Notes under the pieces: generated by a model
Told to the model about the DNA's origin: nothing
Database searches by the model: none
The model's input: the letters and a program-made list of their open reading frames with translations, nothing else
Translations under genes and position numbers: made by a program
In this document: positions 12,497 to 23,034 of the stretch, piece after piece
How positions within the stretch are numbered: position 1 is the stretch's first letter
Layout: each line of letters opens with the position of its first letter
Origin: Paramecium pentaurelia
Taxonomy: Eukaryota; Ciliophora; Oligohymenophorea; Peniculida; Parameciidae
Reading direction: 5' to 3'
Assembly (NCBI GenBank): GCA_905183005.1
Contig: CAJJDO010000018.1
Coordinates: 698,716 to 762,715 of the forward strand
Length of the DNA stretch: 64,000 nt

Positions 12497-13410
12497 ATGG
12501 TAAAGAATAGCTTATATAATAGTCAAAAGTATCTGTGTCATCTACTTACACTATAGGAGAATCAATATCATCTTTAGATATAAGTCAAGAATATACAGCT
12601 GCAGGTTTATTGGATGAAACAGTGGCTTTATGGAAAGACAAAGTATCAAAGGAAAATGAACCATAAAGATTAGAAGGGCATTTTTTAGGGATTGTCGATA
12701 TAAAATTTTCAAATAATGGTGAATTACTTGCAGTAAGTTCATTAGATAGTGTAATACGTATTTGGGATTTAAAGAAAAGTATAAAATCAAAAGAAATTGC
12801 ATGTGATTAAATGGAGAATTGGAATATTTGTTGGTTAAAAGATTATTTATGTACTGCAGGTGAAGGAGGTAGATTGTCTATGTTTAGTATGGATCAAAAT
12901 CAAGAAGAAATTCCAGTTTTTTCAGTTGAGAATTCATTTGGTTCAGCAATTACTGCTAATAATGCAAATATTGCTGTAGGAACAGATAGTGGATCATTGC
13001 ATATTGTTGAAGATCCTATTGAAAAGAGAAAGCTTCATTCAAAAAAAATTCATAAAAAAATGGTGAGATCTGTAAAATTTAGTAATGATGGTTTTAAAGC
13101 TTTTACAAGTTCAGATGATGGAGATATAAAACTAATTGATTTAACTAAAATGAAAGAAATTAAAACATTTTAACATCATTATTCTGTTAATTCAATTGAT
13201 GTTAATCCAATAGATGATAAATTAGTAGTTAGTTGTTCATCTGATTATAAAGTTAGATTATGGGATACATCATCTGGATAATGTATTGAATAATTTAGTC
13301 CATTTGATAAAAAAGATGATAAATTATGGGCTGTTCGTTTTAATAGAGATGGATCATTAATTGGAGTATGTTCATAATAAGGTTAATTAAGTTTCTACAG
13401 TAGAAATTGA
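12497..13410 (+). CDS. WDR61/SKI8-like WD40 protein
   Basis: About 296 aa. The start codon is followed at once by a 23-nt intron (12500-12522); then SKVSVSSTYTIGESISSLDI. WD repeats: RLEGHFLGIVDIKFSNNGEL..IRIWDL, TFQHHYSVNSIDV..VRLWDT, LWAVRFNRDGSLIGVCSQQG. Repeat order, length and the middle GGRLSMFSMD and AFTSSDDGDIKLIDL blades match WDR61/SKI8, a subunit of the SKI RNA-decay complex and of PAF1C in animals. Assignment among small WD40 proteins is inferred from the overall pattern. Confidence 0.75.
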
Positions 13411-13486
13411 AATTTTTTAGTAATAATAAAAGTTTTATAACCAAATGTTTATCAATATCTCTAGATATTTATTATAATAATTAACA

Positions 13487-14816
13487 ATGAATTTTCTCAA
13501 CAATGTGTCTGAAATAATTGAACAAAATCTTCCTTAAGATATATAAGAATCATTTGCAGTAATAACTACACATGTTGGAGTTCCAAAAATAATTGAGGAT
13601 TGCTCCTAAATTCCTGAAATGATATAATTAAAATCTGGGTTAATGTATTCAGAATAACACAGATTAATATAATTTCATAAGATTTAACCTTAACTTTCCT
13701 TTTTATAAGGATAAGAAGATAAAAGTGCAATTTTATAAAATGATTAAATTCGAGGATTAAATTCTGAGAGAACTGAAAATAATGCAACTCTTACATCTGT
13801 CATTATGTAGTCTGGATTGTTTACACATGAAAACTTTAATCAATATGAAGGGTTTATTTTGAAAAAAACAAAAAACTTATTATAACCATTCAAATAGATA
13901 TATTGTCATTTTTAGGATGGAATTTTAAGTTTTTATAAAGATTAGTAAAAATAAAAGGTTAGTTTTGTTTTGAATTTGGGTCTTTTTAATTTCTAATATT
14001 ATTAGAAACAAATTGTAAATAATGATATATATGAATTTGGATTAAAATGTAAAAATGACAATAAAATATTTCAATTTAAAGGTCTAACTAATAATTAATG
14101 GTTTATTTTGATCAAGAGATTCATTGATAATGTTCGTAAGAAACCAATAGTGAAGTTTTATTTGAACCCATTTACTAAATATTATAAAAAACGATTAATA
14201 ACAAATGATTAATTTAGACAAATGAGTTAAACAGGAGATATATTATTATTTCAAACAAAATCTTGCAGTTCTAAAATATAAAGATTAGTAACAAGATCAA
14301 ATTATGGTATTATTATATATTAAAATAGATCATGTTGCTATGATATTAAAATATTAATCAGGTTCTATATATGTTTTAGAAGCAACTGATTAAAATGGAG
14401 TAGGAATATTTGATTGGGATTCAATGACTAATCAATTATGGTATGAATTATATTCAATGTAATAACTTTTTGTTAATTATAGGGTTGTATATCGATAACT
14501 TTAATTAATTAGAAATGTTGACTTTTTATTATAAATTGAAAAATTTGTCAAAGAAAATGTTGGTAGATAATATTAATTAAGTTTTACAAAATTATTACAA
14601 GAGAAATCTACAATTATAACTTCATAAAATTAGTAGGAGGATCCAACTTATTTTTGTTCTTAATTAATAGCAAAAATATATAAATAAATAGGATTATTAA
14701 ACTAAGATAAATCTGCTAATTAATATTGGCCTGGATCCTTTTCTAATGAAAAAGATGATATTTAACTTACTGGCTGTTCTCTTTCAGATGAATATCTAAT
14801 CGGATTTAATATGTGA
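13487..14816 (+). CDS. PH domain plus NlpC/P60 (YiiX-like) papain-fold protein
   Basis: About 427 aa, introns at 14307-14328 and 14459-14482. Residues about 115-200 look like a PH domain (YEGFILKKTKN..., DGILSFYKD..., WFILIKRFID). The C-terminal half has QTGDILLFQTKS, then YDHVAMILKY...VLEATDQNGVGI and, near the end, DPTYFCSQLIAKIY. These are the His (DHVAMIL) and Cys (FCSQL) blocks of the permuted NlpC/P60 family related to bacterial YiiX, proposed thiol hydrolases acting on lipids or peptides. PH could target it to phosphoinositide membranes. Substrate is unknown. Confidence 0.7.
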
Positions 14817-15186
14817 ATAAATTATTGTTGTACTTAATTAAATTTCTTTAAATTATTTAATTAATTCTATTGAATAATATAATTTTGATTGATCATTCTA
14901 ATTAAATGTATTAATAAGGTTTGAATATCTATTATTATTATTAATTATATAATATTTATAAATAATCTTCTTATTATTTAATATTATCTCATATAAATTA
15001 ATTGTGATTAATGTATATAAGATAATTGATAAGTAAGTATATATTATAAATATGTTAAAAATAAAGTGATTTATATAATTATCTTTATTATTTAAATTTG
15101 TATTTAAATAAAATTCATATATTGGATTACTTATTGTTTAAAATTTGTGATTAATTTTTATTAAATTTGTTTTATTTTTAATTCAG
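14817..15186. other. Intergenic, AT-rich
   Basis: About 370 bp rich in TATTATTA and TTAATTA runs. I see no gene or structured RNA. Confidence 0.6.
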
Positions 15187-16248
15187 ATGAAAAACACAGT
15201 AAGCAAATCAAATATGGTTTTTAACAAATCATTTGGTTAACACATCCTTATAAATTAATAGATTTTATAGATGATAGTAGATAAGGCTGCAATACGACCA
15301 ACAGACATAGTATTAGAAATTGGACCAGGAACAGGTAATTTGACAGAATTGTTATTATAAAGAGCTAAATAAGTTATTTGTGTTGAAATTGATCCTCGAA
15401 TGATTATAGAATTGACTAAAAGATTTAAGTATTCTTAATATTCAGATAAATTCAAATTAATTTAAGGTGATTTTTTAACAGCAGAATTACCATTTTTTGA
15501 TTTATGTGTAGCAAATGTCCCTTATTAAATATCATCTCCTTTAGTTTTTAAGTTATTGGCACAAAGACCTCTTTGGAGATGTGCAGTATTAATGTTCTAA
15601 TAAGAATTTGCATTTAGATTAGTTGCCAAACCTGGAAATGAATTATATTGTAGATTATCTGCAAATGTTTAAATGTTATCAAGAGTTGATCATTTGATGA
15701 AAGTTGGAAAAAATAATTTTAAACCTCCTCCTAAAGTAGAATCATCAGTTGTTAGAATAGAACCAAAGAATCCTATTCCAAATATTAATTATATTGAATG
15801 GGATGGTTTATTAAGAATTTGTTTTAATAGAAAGAATAAATAATTATCTGCCATCTTCAAAAACAAATCAGTACTTAAAACATTAGAACATAATTTTAAT
15901 GTTATTGAATAAGAAGGAATAAAAGTGAATGATCCTTCTATTCATGTTAAACAATTAATTTCAACTATTATGGAAGAGGAAGATGTCAAAGGAAAAGGAA
16001 AAAAAGATAAAAAAGAGAAAAAAGATAAATAAAATTAATAAAAAGATGAAGAATCTGAATCAGATGATGATGAAGATAATAATTAATAACCAGAAAAATA
16101 ATAAACTACTTAAAATCCATTTAGATAAAAAATAAATGAAATATTAAAATCTAATGATATGTTCTAAAAAAGACCAGTTAAAATGGATAATGATGATTTT
16201 CTTTAATTACTTTGTGGAATGAATGCACAAGGAATTCATTTTAAATGA
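15187..16248 (+). CDS. DIM1: DIM1 18S rRNA (adenine-N6,N6) dimethyltransferase
   Basis: Single exon, 353 aa. MVFNKSFGQHIL, then DKAAIRPTDIVLEIGPGTGN (SAM-binding motif I), VICVEIDPRM (motif II), CVANVPYQISSP (catalytic motif IV, NxPY), LMFQQEFAFRLVAKPG, VDHLMKVGKNNFKPPPKVES and WDGLLRICFNRKNK are all classic KsgA/DIM1 landmarks. It dimethylates the twin adenines at the 3' end of small-subunit rRNA and is needed for pre-rRNA processing. Oddity: a Lys/Gln/Asp-rich insert (about residues 264-310) between the catalytic domain and the conserved C-terminal FLQLLCGMNAQGIHFK. Confidence 0.95.
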
Positions 16249-16301
16249 TAAGGTTGTTTCTGATTATTATAATTATATTGTATATTAAAATAAATTAATT
16301 A

Positions 16302-17036
16302 ATGCTAAAATAATAAGATCAATAACAAGATGGATTTGTTAGTTTTATGTTAGAAAAAGAAGATTCTTATATAGTGAATCATAAAAATAACAATGATGAT
16401 GACTATTATAAATAATTAAGTAGGTAATTTTATGGTCACAAAAATGAAGGTAAATAGTCTTATGCCTAATAAAGAAGTGAAATTAGCACCAAAAATAGAT
16501 CCATCAGTATTAAAATATAAAATTGTATCTCGTACTATTAGAACAAATAATGTAGAGAGATAGAAACCTGCAATATCAACTCCTACAATAAATGAATAAT
16601 TGTAATAGGTATAAGTTTATTGTAATTATTCTTTTTCCTATTATAGTAGATCTAGAAACTCTTATAGTCAAGTAAACCTTAAATCTAAAGTAGCATCTAA
16701 AATACACAAAGGAAAAGTATTCATTCTACATAAAAAATAAATAAAATTAAAAATTTGTATATGTAATAATAGCCAGCAAAATTTAATATTCCTATTCCAA
16801 TTTAAAAAATTAATATTCTTGAACCTCGAACTTATCGTTAAAGAAATGAAGAATCAATAGATTAATTTAATCAAATAACTCTAAATTCATATAGAAGTAC
16901 ATTAAACAGCAGTACCAAAAGCATTGCAAAGCCAGATAAAAATACAGATAACTGTTATCCTATCAAATTGCAAACCTAATTACGAGAAGATAACTCAAAT
17001 AATGTATTTAAAATATCATTTCGAAATAAATATTGA
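16302..17036 (+). CDS. Uncharacterised basic protein
   Basis: About 222 aa with two introns (one ending near 16470, either 25 or 34 nt depending on the acceptor; one ending TATTATAG at 16647). Segments: SFMLEKEDSYIVNHKNN, EVKLAPKIDPSVLKYKIVS, FNIPIPIQKINILEPRTYR, ending FKISFRNKY. Rich in Lys, Ser, Gln, Asn; no transmembrane segment. I recognise no family. Confidence 0.6.
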
Positions 17037-17992
17037 TTATAATGAAAATGCAAATTTAACTATTTTCAATTATTATTTATTAAATAATTAATTCATATAT
17101 CATCCAAATTTTCTATGAAAATTATAATCTATATTTATATCATCTAAATTTTATTAATCTTCCAAATGATTATAAATTTCAATATATATTTTAATAAACA
17201 ATAGTTAATATTAATTTATTCTAAAAGAAAACAATGATTATTATCAAAAATTATGAAAACTGAGTTAAATTATCTTTAATTAACTTAATATTTTTTTTTA
17301 TTTTTGTGAGTAAAATTATATTATATTAAATCACTTAGTGATTTTATTAACTTAAACAGTAAAATAATAATTTTTAAACGTAAAGTAAATTGAAAACGAT
17401 ATTCCTCATCCTTATAAAATAGCAAAAAGGCTGTTCATTTTTTAACCTATTATTGATTAACAATATTATAATATAAGTTAAAAAGGAATAATATAATTAA
17501 TTAAAAAATAAAGAATTAAATTTTCATATAACAGCTACTCCTTATTAGAATAATAATCATACAAATATAAGTTGATTAAAAATATAATAGTATTACTGGA
17601 TTATCATATGAAATTATGAAATGCAACTGTTTAGAATTGAATTTAATCATTTTTTATGAACCTCTATAACCGAAAAAGGAGAACTATCAAATTAGTATTA
17701 AGTAATTAATAAATTTGAAATAAAAAATATAAAGAAATTGTAAAATAAGAAATTCCAACCATAAATGAAATAAGAATAAAAATAATTAAAGAGAGATGAT
17801 AATATTTAATATATTAGATTTTCCATTTTTTTTTTAATGAAAATAAAATAAACTTAATTTTAAAATACCTAAATATAGTGAACCAAAACTAAATATGAAT
17901 AAGAATTCTTTCATATTAAATAATATTGCGCATTAATTGAGAATTAAAGGATTGTATAATTTGAAATTTTTTTCAATATTAATAAATTTGGT
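17037..17992. other. Mostly intergenic, with a weak coding-like stretch
   Basis: Most of this is AT-rich without signals. On +, about 17391-17790 gives NDIPHPYKIAKRLFIFQP ... LLEQQSYKY, joined by a 20-nt GT-AG intron (ending near 17592) to NITGLSYEIMKCNCLELNL and IIFYEPLQPKKENYQISIK. No start codon is visible. It may be a gene remnant or an exon of an unrecognised gene; I do not support a full model. Confidence 0.3.
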
Positions 17993-19743
17993 ATGATGGC
18001 ACATGCTGATTTCATAGAATTCAAGGCATCCAGATCCCATTCACAATACAAATTGAACTCTATTGATTTCGATGACTTTGCTTACAACTTAAATAAAACT
18101 ATATACAATTTTTAAAAGTCATAAGAAGGAAAAACGATAGATAAAATTTCTAAATTTAGAAGGGCAAAGAGCTTCTTATAAGTAAAAAATCATGAATCAA
18201 CCAATGCTATCTATTAAACGTTTAGTAGAAATGCACCTGGATTTGATGAAAATGAAACCAAAGAACTTATGGAGCTCATTCTCCAATTAGAATATTTATT
18301 CATTCTCTACCACAAATTCTATCCAGATTAAAGTAACCCAATTTTACTAACATCTTATCTAAATTGTCTAACCTACAATAAAGAAAGTATATAACTCACT
18401 ATATTATAGAATATTTTGATAATTATACCAACGACATCTCGGAAACCCTCCAAATGTCAATTTTACGTAATTCTTAATAAAGAATTATTGAAGAAAAAAC
18501 TGATGAAAACCTAATAAAATTTTTAGTTAATGAAATCAATAGAAGGAATAAATATAAGAAAAATATGTAACTTATCAGAAGTGATTTAAATAAATTTTAA
18601 AAACTTTAACAAAACTATGAAATTTAACGAAAAACTAAATAATTAGAACATACTAAATCTAATTTATTAGTGGCTTCATTAAAAATAACATTTTAAAATG
18701 TAATATAAAACTTAATAAATTAGGATTAAAATCATTCTGTTAATGTTCGATTTCCATTGATTGATAAAAATAAGTCTCTATGTTTAGATTTTGATAAATT
18801 ACTGAAGTAAGGGGATATTCATGATCTCTTTAAATAATGGAATAATTACATAGATATAACATCTTCTCATTCAGAAATAACACTATTAATCTCAATAATA
18901 TAAGATCTTTTTCAAGAAGATAGTTGGATTATTAAATCTATTGTAGAATAAATATAAGATGAATTCATCATCTCTACTTAAAAAATAGTTCTTCAAATAG
19001 GAGCATTAACATAATTCTGTCCTAAATGTTTAACTGTATATGACAGAAGTCATAAAGAAATTGCATATTTGCTATAATCCAAACTATAACAACAACTATC
19101 GAATTTTTAGATAAATGAAAATTTAAATATAGAAAAATAAGTTATGATAATGTAAAACTCATAGGAAGAGTTGTAAAAAGAAGATTAAAGACATAGTTTA
19201 GAGAATGCTCTATTATAATCAAACAATTTAAAAATGTGTTTAATACCATAAGGATTGATGAGTTAATTATTCTTCATTCATAGATATTGTGATGATGGAT
19301 CTTTAGTAGAAGAAGAAGAAGATTAAGGTTAAAGTTAATGTTAATGTTAAAGTTAAGAATAAAAATAGGATTCATAATCAATAAAGTAATTAGATAATAG
19401 CTAAATTAAATTTAATCGATAATTTGTTAGATAAGCTTCTAGAAGAACAAGTCTAATAAGTTTTGGATATTCTGAAATGTAAGCAGAATATTCTAATTTC
19501 TAACCACTTAGATAAAAATTAACAGATATGAAAATTCATTCAACTGTATATATGGAAAATATGGATAAGAAGGAATGGAAAAAGATTTTTGATAAAATCA
19601 AATAAGAAAAGATGTAGAATAAAGATTTTTTAAAAACTAAATCAATTTCTTCTAATTAATCATTCGATATTAATTGTAATGATGAAAAGTTTTTGAAATA
19701 GATGAAAGTTTTCTTATAAAATCAATAAATGAGAAGACAATGA
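17993..19743 (+). CDS. Uncharacterised protein, Gln-rich C-terminal part
   Basis: 575 aa, one 23-nt intron (18387-18409). Start MMAHADFIEFKASRS. It is mostly helical with long charged stretches (IIEEKTDENLIKFLVNEINR), one CxxC in TQFCPKCLTVYDRSHKE (possible half zinc site), an acidic EEEED stretch followed by a Gln/Cys/Ser run, and a Ser-rich end closing in MRRQ. I recognise no known domain. Coding status is strong: long frame, clean intron, biased composition. Confidence 0.75.
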
Positions 19744-20246
19744 AATCTGTAAATAAAATTAAAATTAATGAAATTTTTTGTACAATTTGTAAATACATAA
19801 TTAAATTTTTATTTGAATTATTTTCACAGATTCTTATGGTAATTAATTATTGTTAATCAAAAAATAGATTAATTCAATAATAATGGAATTTGATAAAAAT
19901 AAGTCTAAATAAAAGAATAACAAAAAATATTAATTGATTCTTAAAATTTTATTTTATTAAATTGAGTAAACTATTTTATTCAATATATTATTATATTATC
20001 TTAAATTTTATTATAGAAGCACTTTCATTATATTTATTTAATATAATTTGAATGTAATTTAATAACATAATAGATGATGTAAATATTTAAATATAAGTTA
20101 AAATTCATTAGCAACTATTTATATTAAATTGAAATCCTATAAGCATCACATTTATTTATAAAATCCAAAAAATTTCTTCCTTATCTATTTAAAGTTGAAA
20201 AAAAATTATTAATGGAATTTGATTTGTATATTATATTTATATATTT
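19744..20246. other. Intergenic, AT-rich
   Basis: About 500 bp. A 65-codon open frame from 19883 (Ile/Leu/Tyr-rich) has no motif and is not supported as a gene. Confidence 0.5.
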
Positions 20247-22774
20247 ATGAATTAATCTTCTGTCATTATAGAGGATAATAAATATCAATCTGTCTAGATA
20301 GAAGAAGAGAGAATGTTAACTGCTAAAGCATGTGACTTTAAAAAGAGTTTAATTTCCAAAAAATTTTTATAGAATTATGGTAAGGAAGAGCTAGAGGATA
20401 TCAACCAATTATTTGATGAAAGACAATTAAATATATTAAATGATTTAGCAAATGATAATGGACATGACTCAGCATAAATTACAACCCATCGAGAAGAAAT
20501 AAATTAAAGAATATAAACAGCCATAGAAAATGGCTTTAAAAGACATTCAGTTATGATTATAAAGAAACCTGTTGAAATTCAAAGATTTAAAATTTAGGTT
20601 TTCAAACCTGAGGATAAATTCAGAATTCTTTGGGATTTGTTCACTATGATCGTTATATTTTTTGCAATTTTAATATTACCTTTGGATATTAGTTTTACAA
20701 TAGAATCTGATTTTTTTGATAATTTTAACATTGCATCAATAACAATATTTAGTTTAGACATTTTGATAAATTTTAATACTTCATATTAACAAAAAGGATA
20801 ATACATTTATGATAGAAAATTAATAGCCAAAAATTATTTAATGGCTTGGTTTTGGATTGATCTATGTATTTATTATTTTTATTATTTTATAGTATCTACA
20901 TTCCCATTTGATTTGATTATTAATGCTTCTGCAGAAGAAATATTACATTCAGATGAAATTGATGAAGCCTAAGTTTAAAATGTTAGAGATAAATAGTAAT
21001 AATAATAATAAATAGCTAATACATTAAAATTGTTAAGAATTTTAAAATTCTTTCGTTTCATTAAAGTTGTAAGACTATTAAGAGTATTGAAATTAAAAAA
21101 AATATTTTCTAAATTAGAAGATTATGTTGATTTATCAAATTCCATGATTTCATTATACAAAGTTATAAAATTAACATTTATAATGCTTTTTGTTGCACAT
21201 TGGCTTGCTTGTATTTGGCATTTTATAGCAGATTAAGAAAATATATCAGGAGATTATAATTGGTTAACAGCTTAAGGGATATAAGATAATGATTGGTATG
21301 TAAAATATATTGCATCAGTTTATTGGGCAACTGCAACAATGACAACTGTAGGTTATGGGGATATAACTCCAGTAACATCAAGTGAAAAAATATTTGGGAT
21401 AGTTGTTATGTTATTAGCTTGTTGTATATTCGCTTATATAATGAACAGTATAGGTGGCATATTTGTTTCAATGGATTACAATGAAAAAATAATAAGATAA
21501 AAGATGGGTTAAGCTAATTAATTTTTAAAATCAAATGATATACCTAAAGATTTATAAGCTAGAGTACGGAAATATTTAGAATATAAATATGAGAAAGAGT
21601 CTACATAGGTTAATGAAAAAGAAGCTTTAGAAGTCTTATCTTAATCTTTGAGAGTAGAAGTATTAGCTGCAGTTAATACAGATTTGATAAATAATTCTAA
21701 AGTTTTTAAATAGAATAAATTTGAAAAGGAATTATTACTTCAATTGCCATTTGAATTAGAGGAATAGATATTTGGACCTGAAGAATGTATATTTTTGGAG
21801 GGAGATGACCCATTAGAATAAGAAAATGGTTAAAATTTAGATGAAAGATGTTTATATTTTTTAAATTAAGGTAAGGTTATGTTATGTATATAAAAAACAT
21901 TTACTTGTTTAAAAATTTTAGAAAAAGGTGGTACTTTTGGAGAATTAGGTTTTTTTAGTAATAAATCTAGAAGTGCTTCAGTTTATACTTTAGATTTTGT
22001 TTATGTTTAAAAATTAAAGAAAAAGAAATTTTTAGAACTTATGAAGAGATTTTAAACACAAAATGAATATTTTTAAATGAATAAACATATTATTGAGCTA
22101 AATGATGATTTTACTCCTCTTGATTTACCATGTTTTGGTTGTTAATAAATTGATCACTTTGCTTATAAATGTCCAAAGTTACATTTTATAATTAAATATG
22201 ACAGAAAATAAGAATTAATTCAAGAATTTCAATAAGCTTAGAAGGAAGTTAATAAAAATTATAAAAGGCATGATAAAATTAAATATAATTCTAGAGGTTG
22301 TTATTCACTTACAAATGAAGTTGCGAATGAAATAAAATTAGTTTATAATTCAGAAGAAAAATAAGAGGAAGATAGGTTAATTTAATTATAATAGTATTAT
22401 ATAAATATTTAAATATTAGACATAATGAAGAAGAACCTACATTAGCAGGTTTTGAATTTATTGAATAGTCTAAACAAATATAACATTAACAAGAAGATGA
22501 ATTTGAGAGAATGAGTATTATGCATGCCTTTTTCACATAATTTAATCTAGATTACATAATTAAAGCTTATAATGAAAGAGTAGATTATATTTTAAATTAA
22601 TAATAATAATAATTAAATAGAATCATAAGATCAAATTTTAAATAATTTAAATCTAATAAGAGTAAACAAAGGATAAGATCAATGTCAGCTGAAAGAGCTA
22701 TTTACTTTGAAAAACTTATTGAAAAGTATGGAGGACCATCTTTATTTTTATAAAAACTACATGAGGAAGAATGA
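20247..22774 (+). CDS. Cyclic-nucleotide-gated / EAG-like K+ channel with CCHC knuckle
   Basis: 833 aa, one 26-nt intron (22394-22419). N-terminal cytosolic region, VFKPEDKFRILWDLF leading into S1, six transmembrane segments, S4 with regular basic spacing (LRILKFFRFIKVVRLLRVLK), S5 and pore with filter TTVGYGD (21342-21362), S6, then a C-linker and cyclic-nucleotide-binding fold (LNQGKVMLC ... GGTFGELGFFSNKSRSASVYT). This is the plan of ciliate voltage/cyclic-nucleotide regulated K+ channels, which shape ciliary excitability. After the binding fold lies CFGCQQIDHFAYKC, an exact C-x2-C-x4-H-x4-C spacing. Poly-Gln runs of TAA occur before S4 and near the C-terminus. Confidence 0.92.
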
Positions 22775-23034
22775 ATTAATATTGTATAACTATATCACTC
22801 CTAAATATTATTATTTAAAATTAGAAAAGCTATAGATTATTTTACTTTATGGTAAAGTTATTAAAATACTTTAAAGTTTTTTTTAATTTATGGTTTTTTT
22901 AGTAAATTCTAATTATTTTTATGAAATTAAAAGATATATCTAATATAAATATTTTTTGAATAATATTCTTAACCTTTTTTAAAGAATGAGATATTAAAAA
23001 ATTTAATAAAATTATGATTATATTATTAATACAT

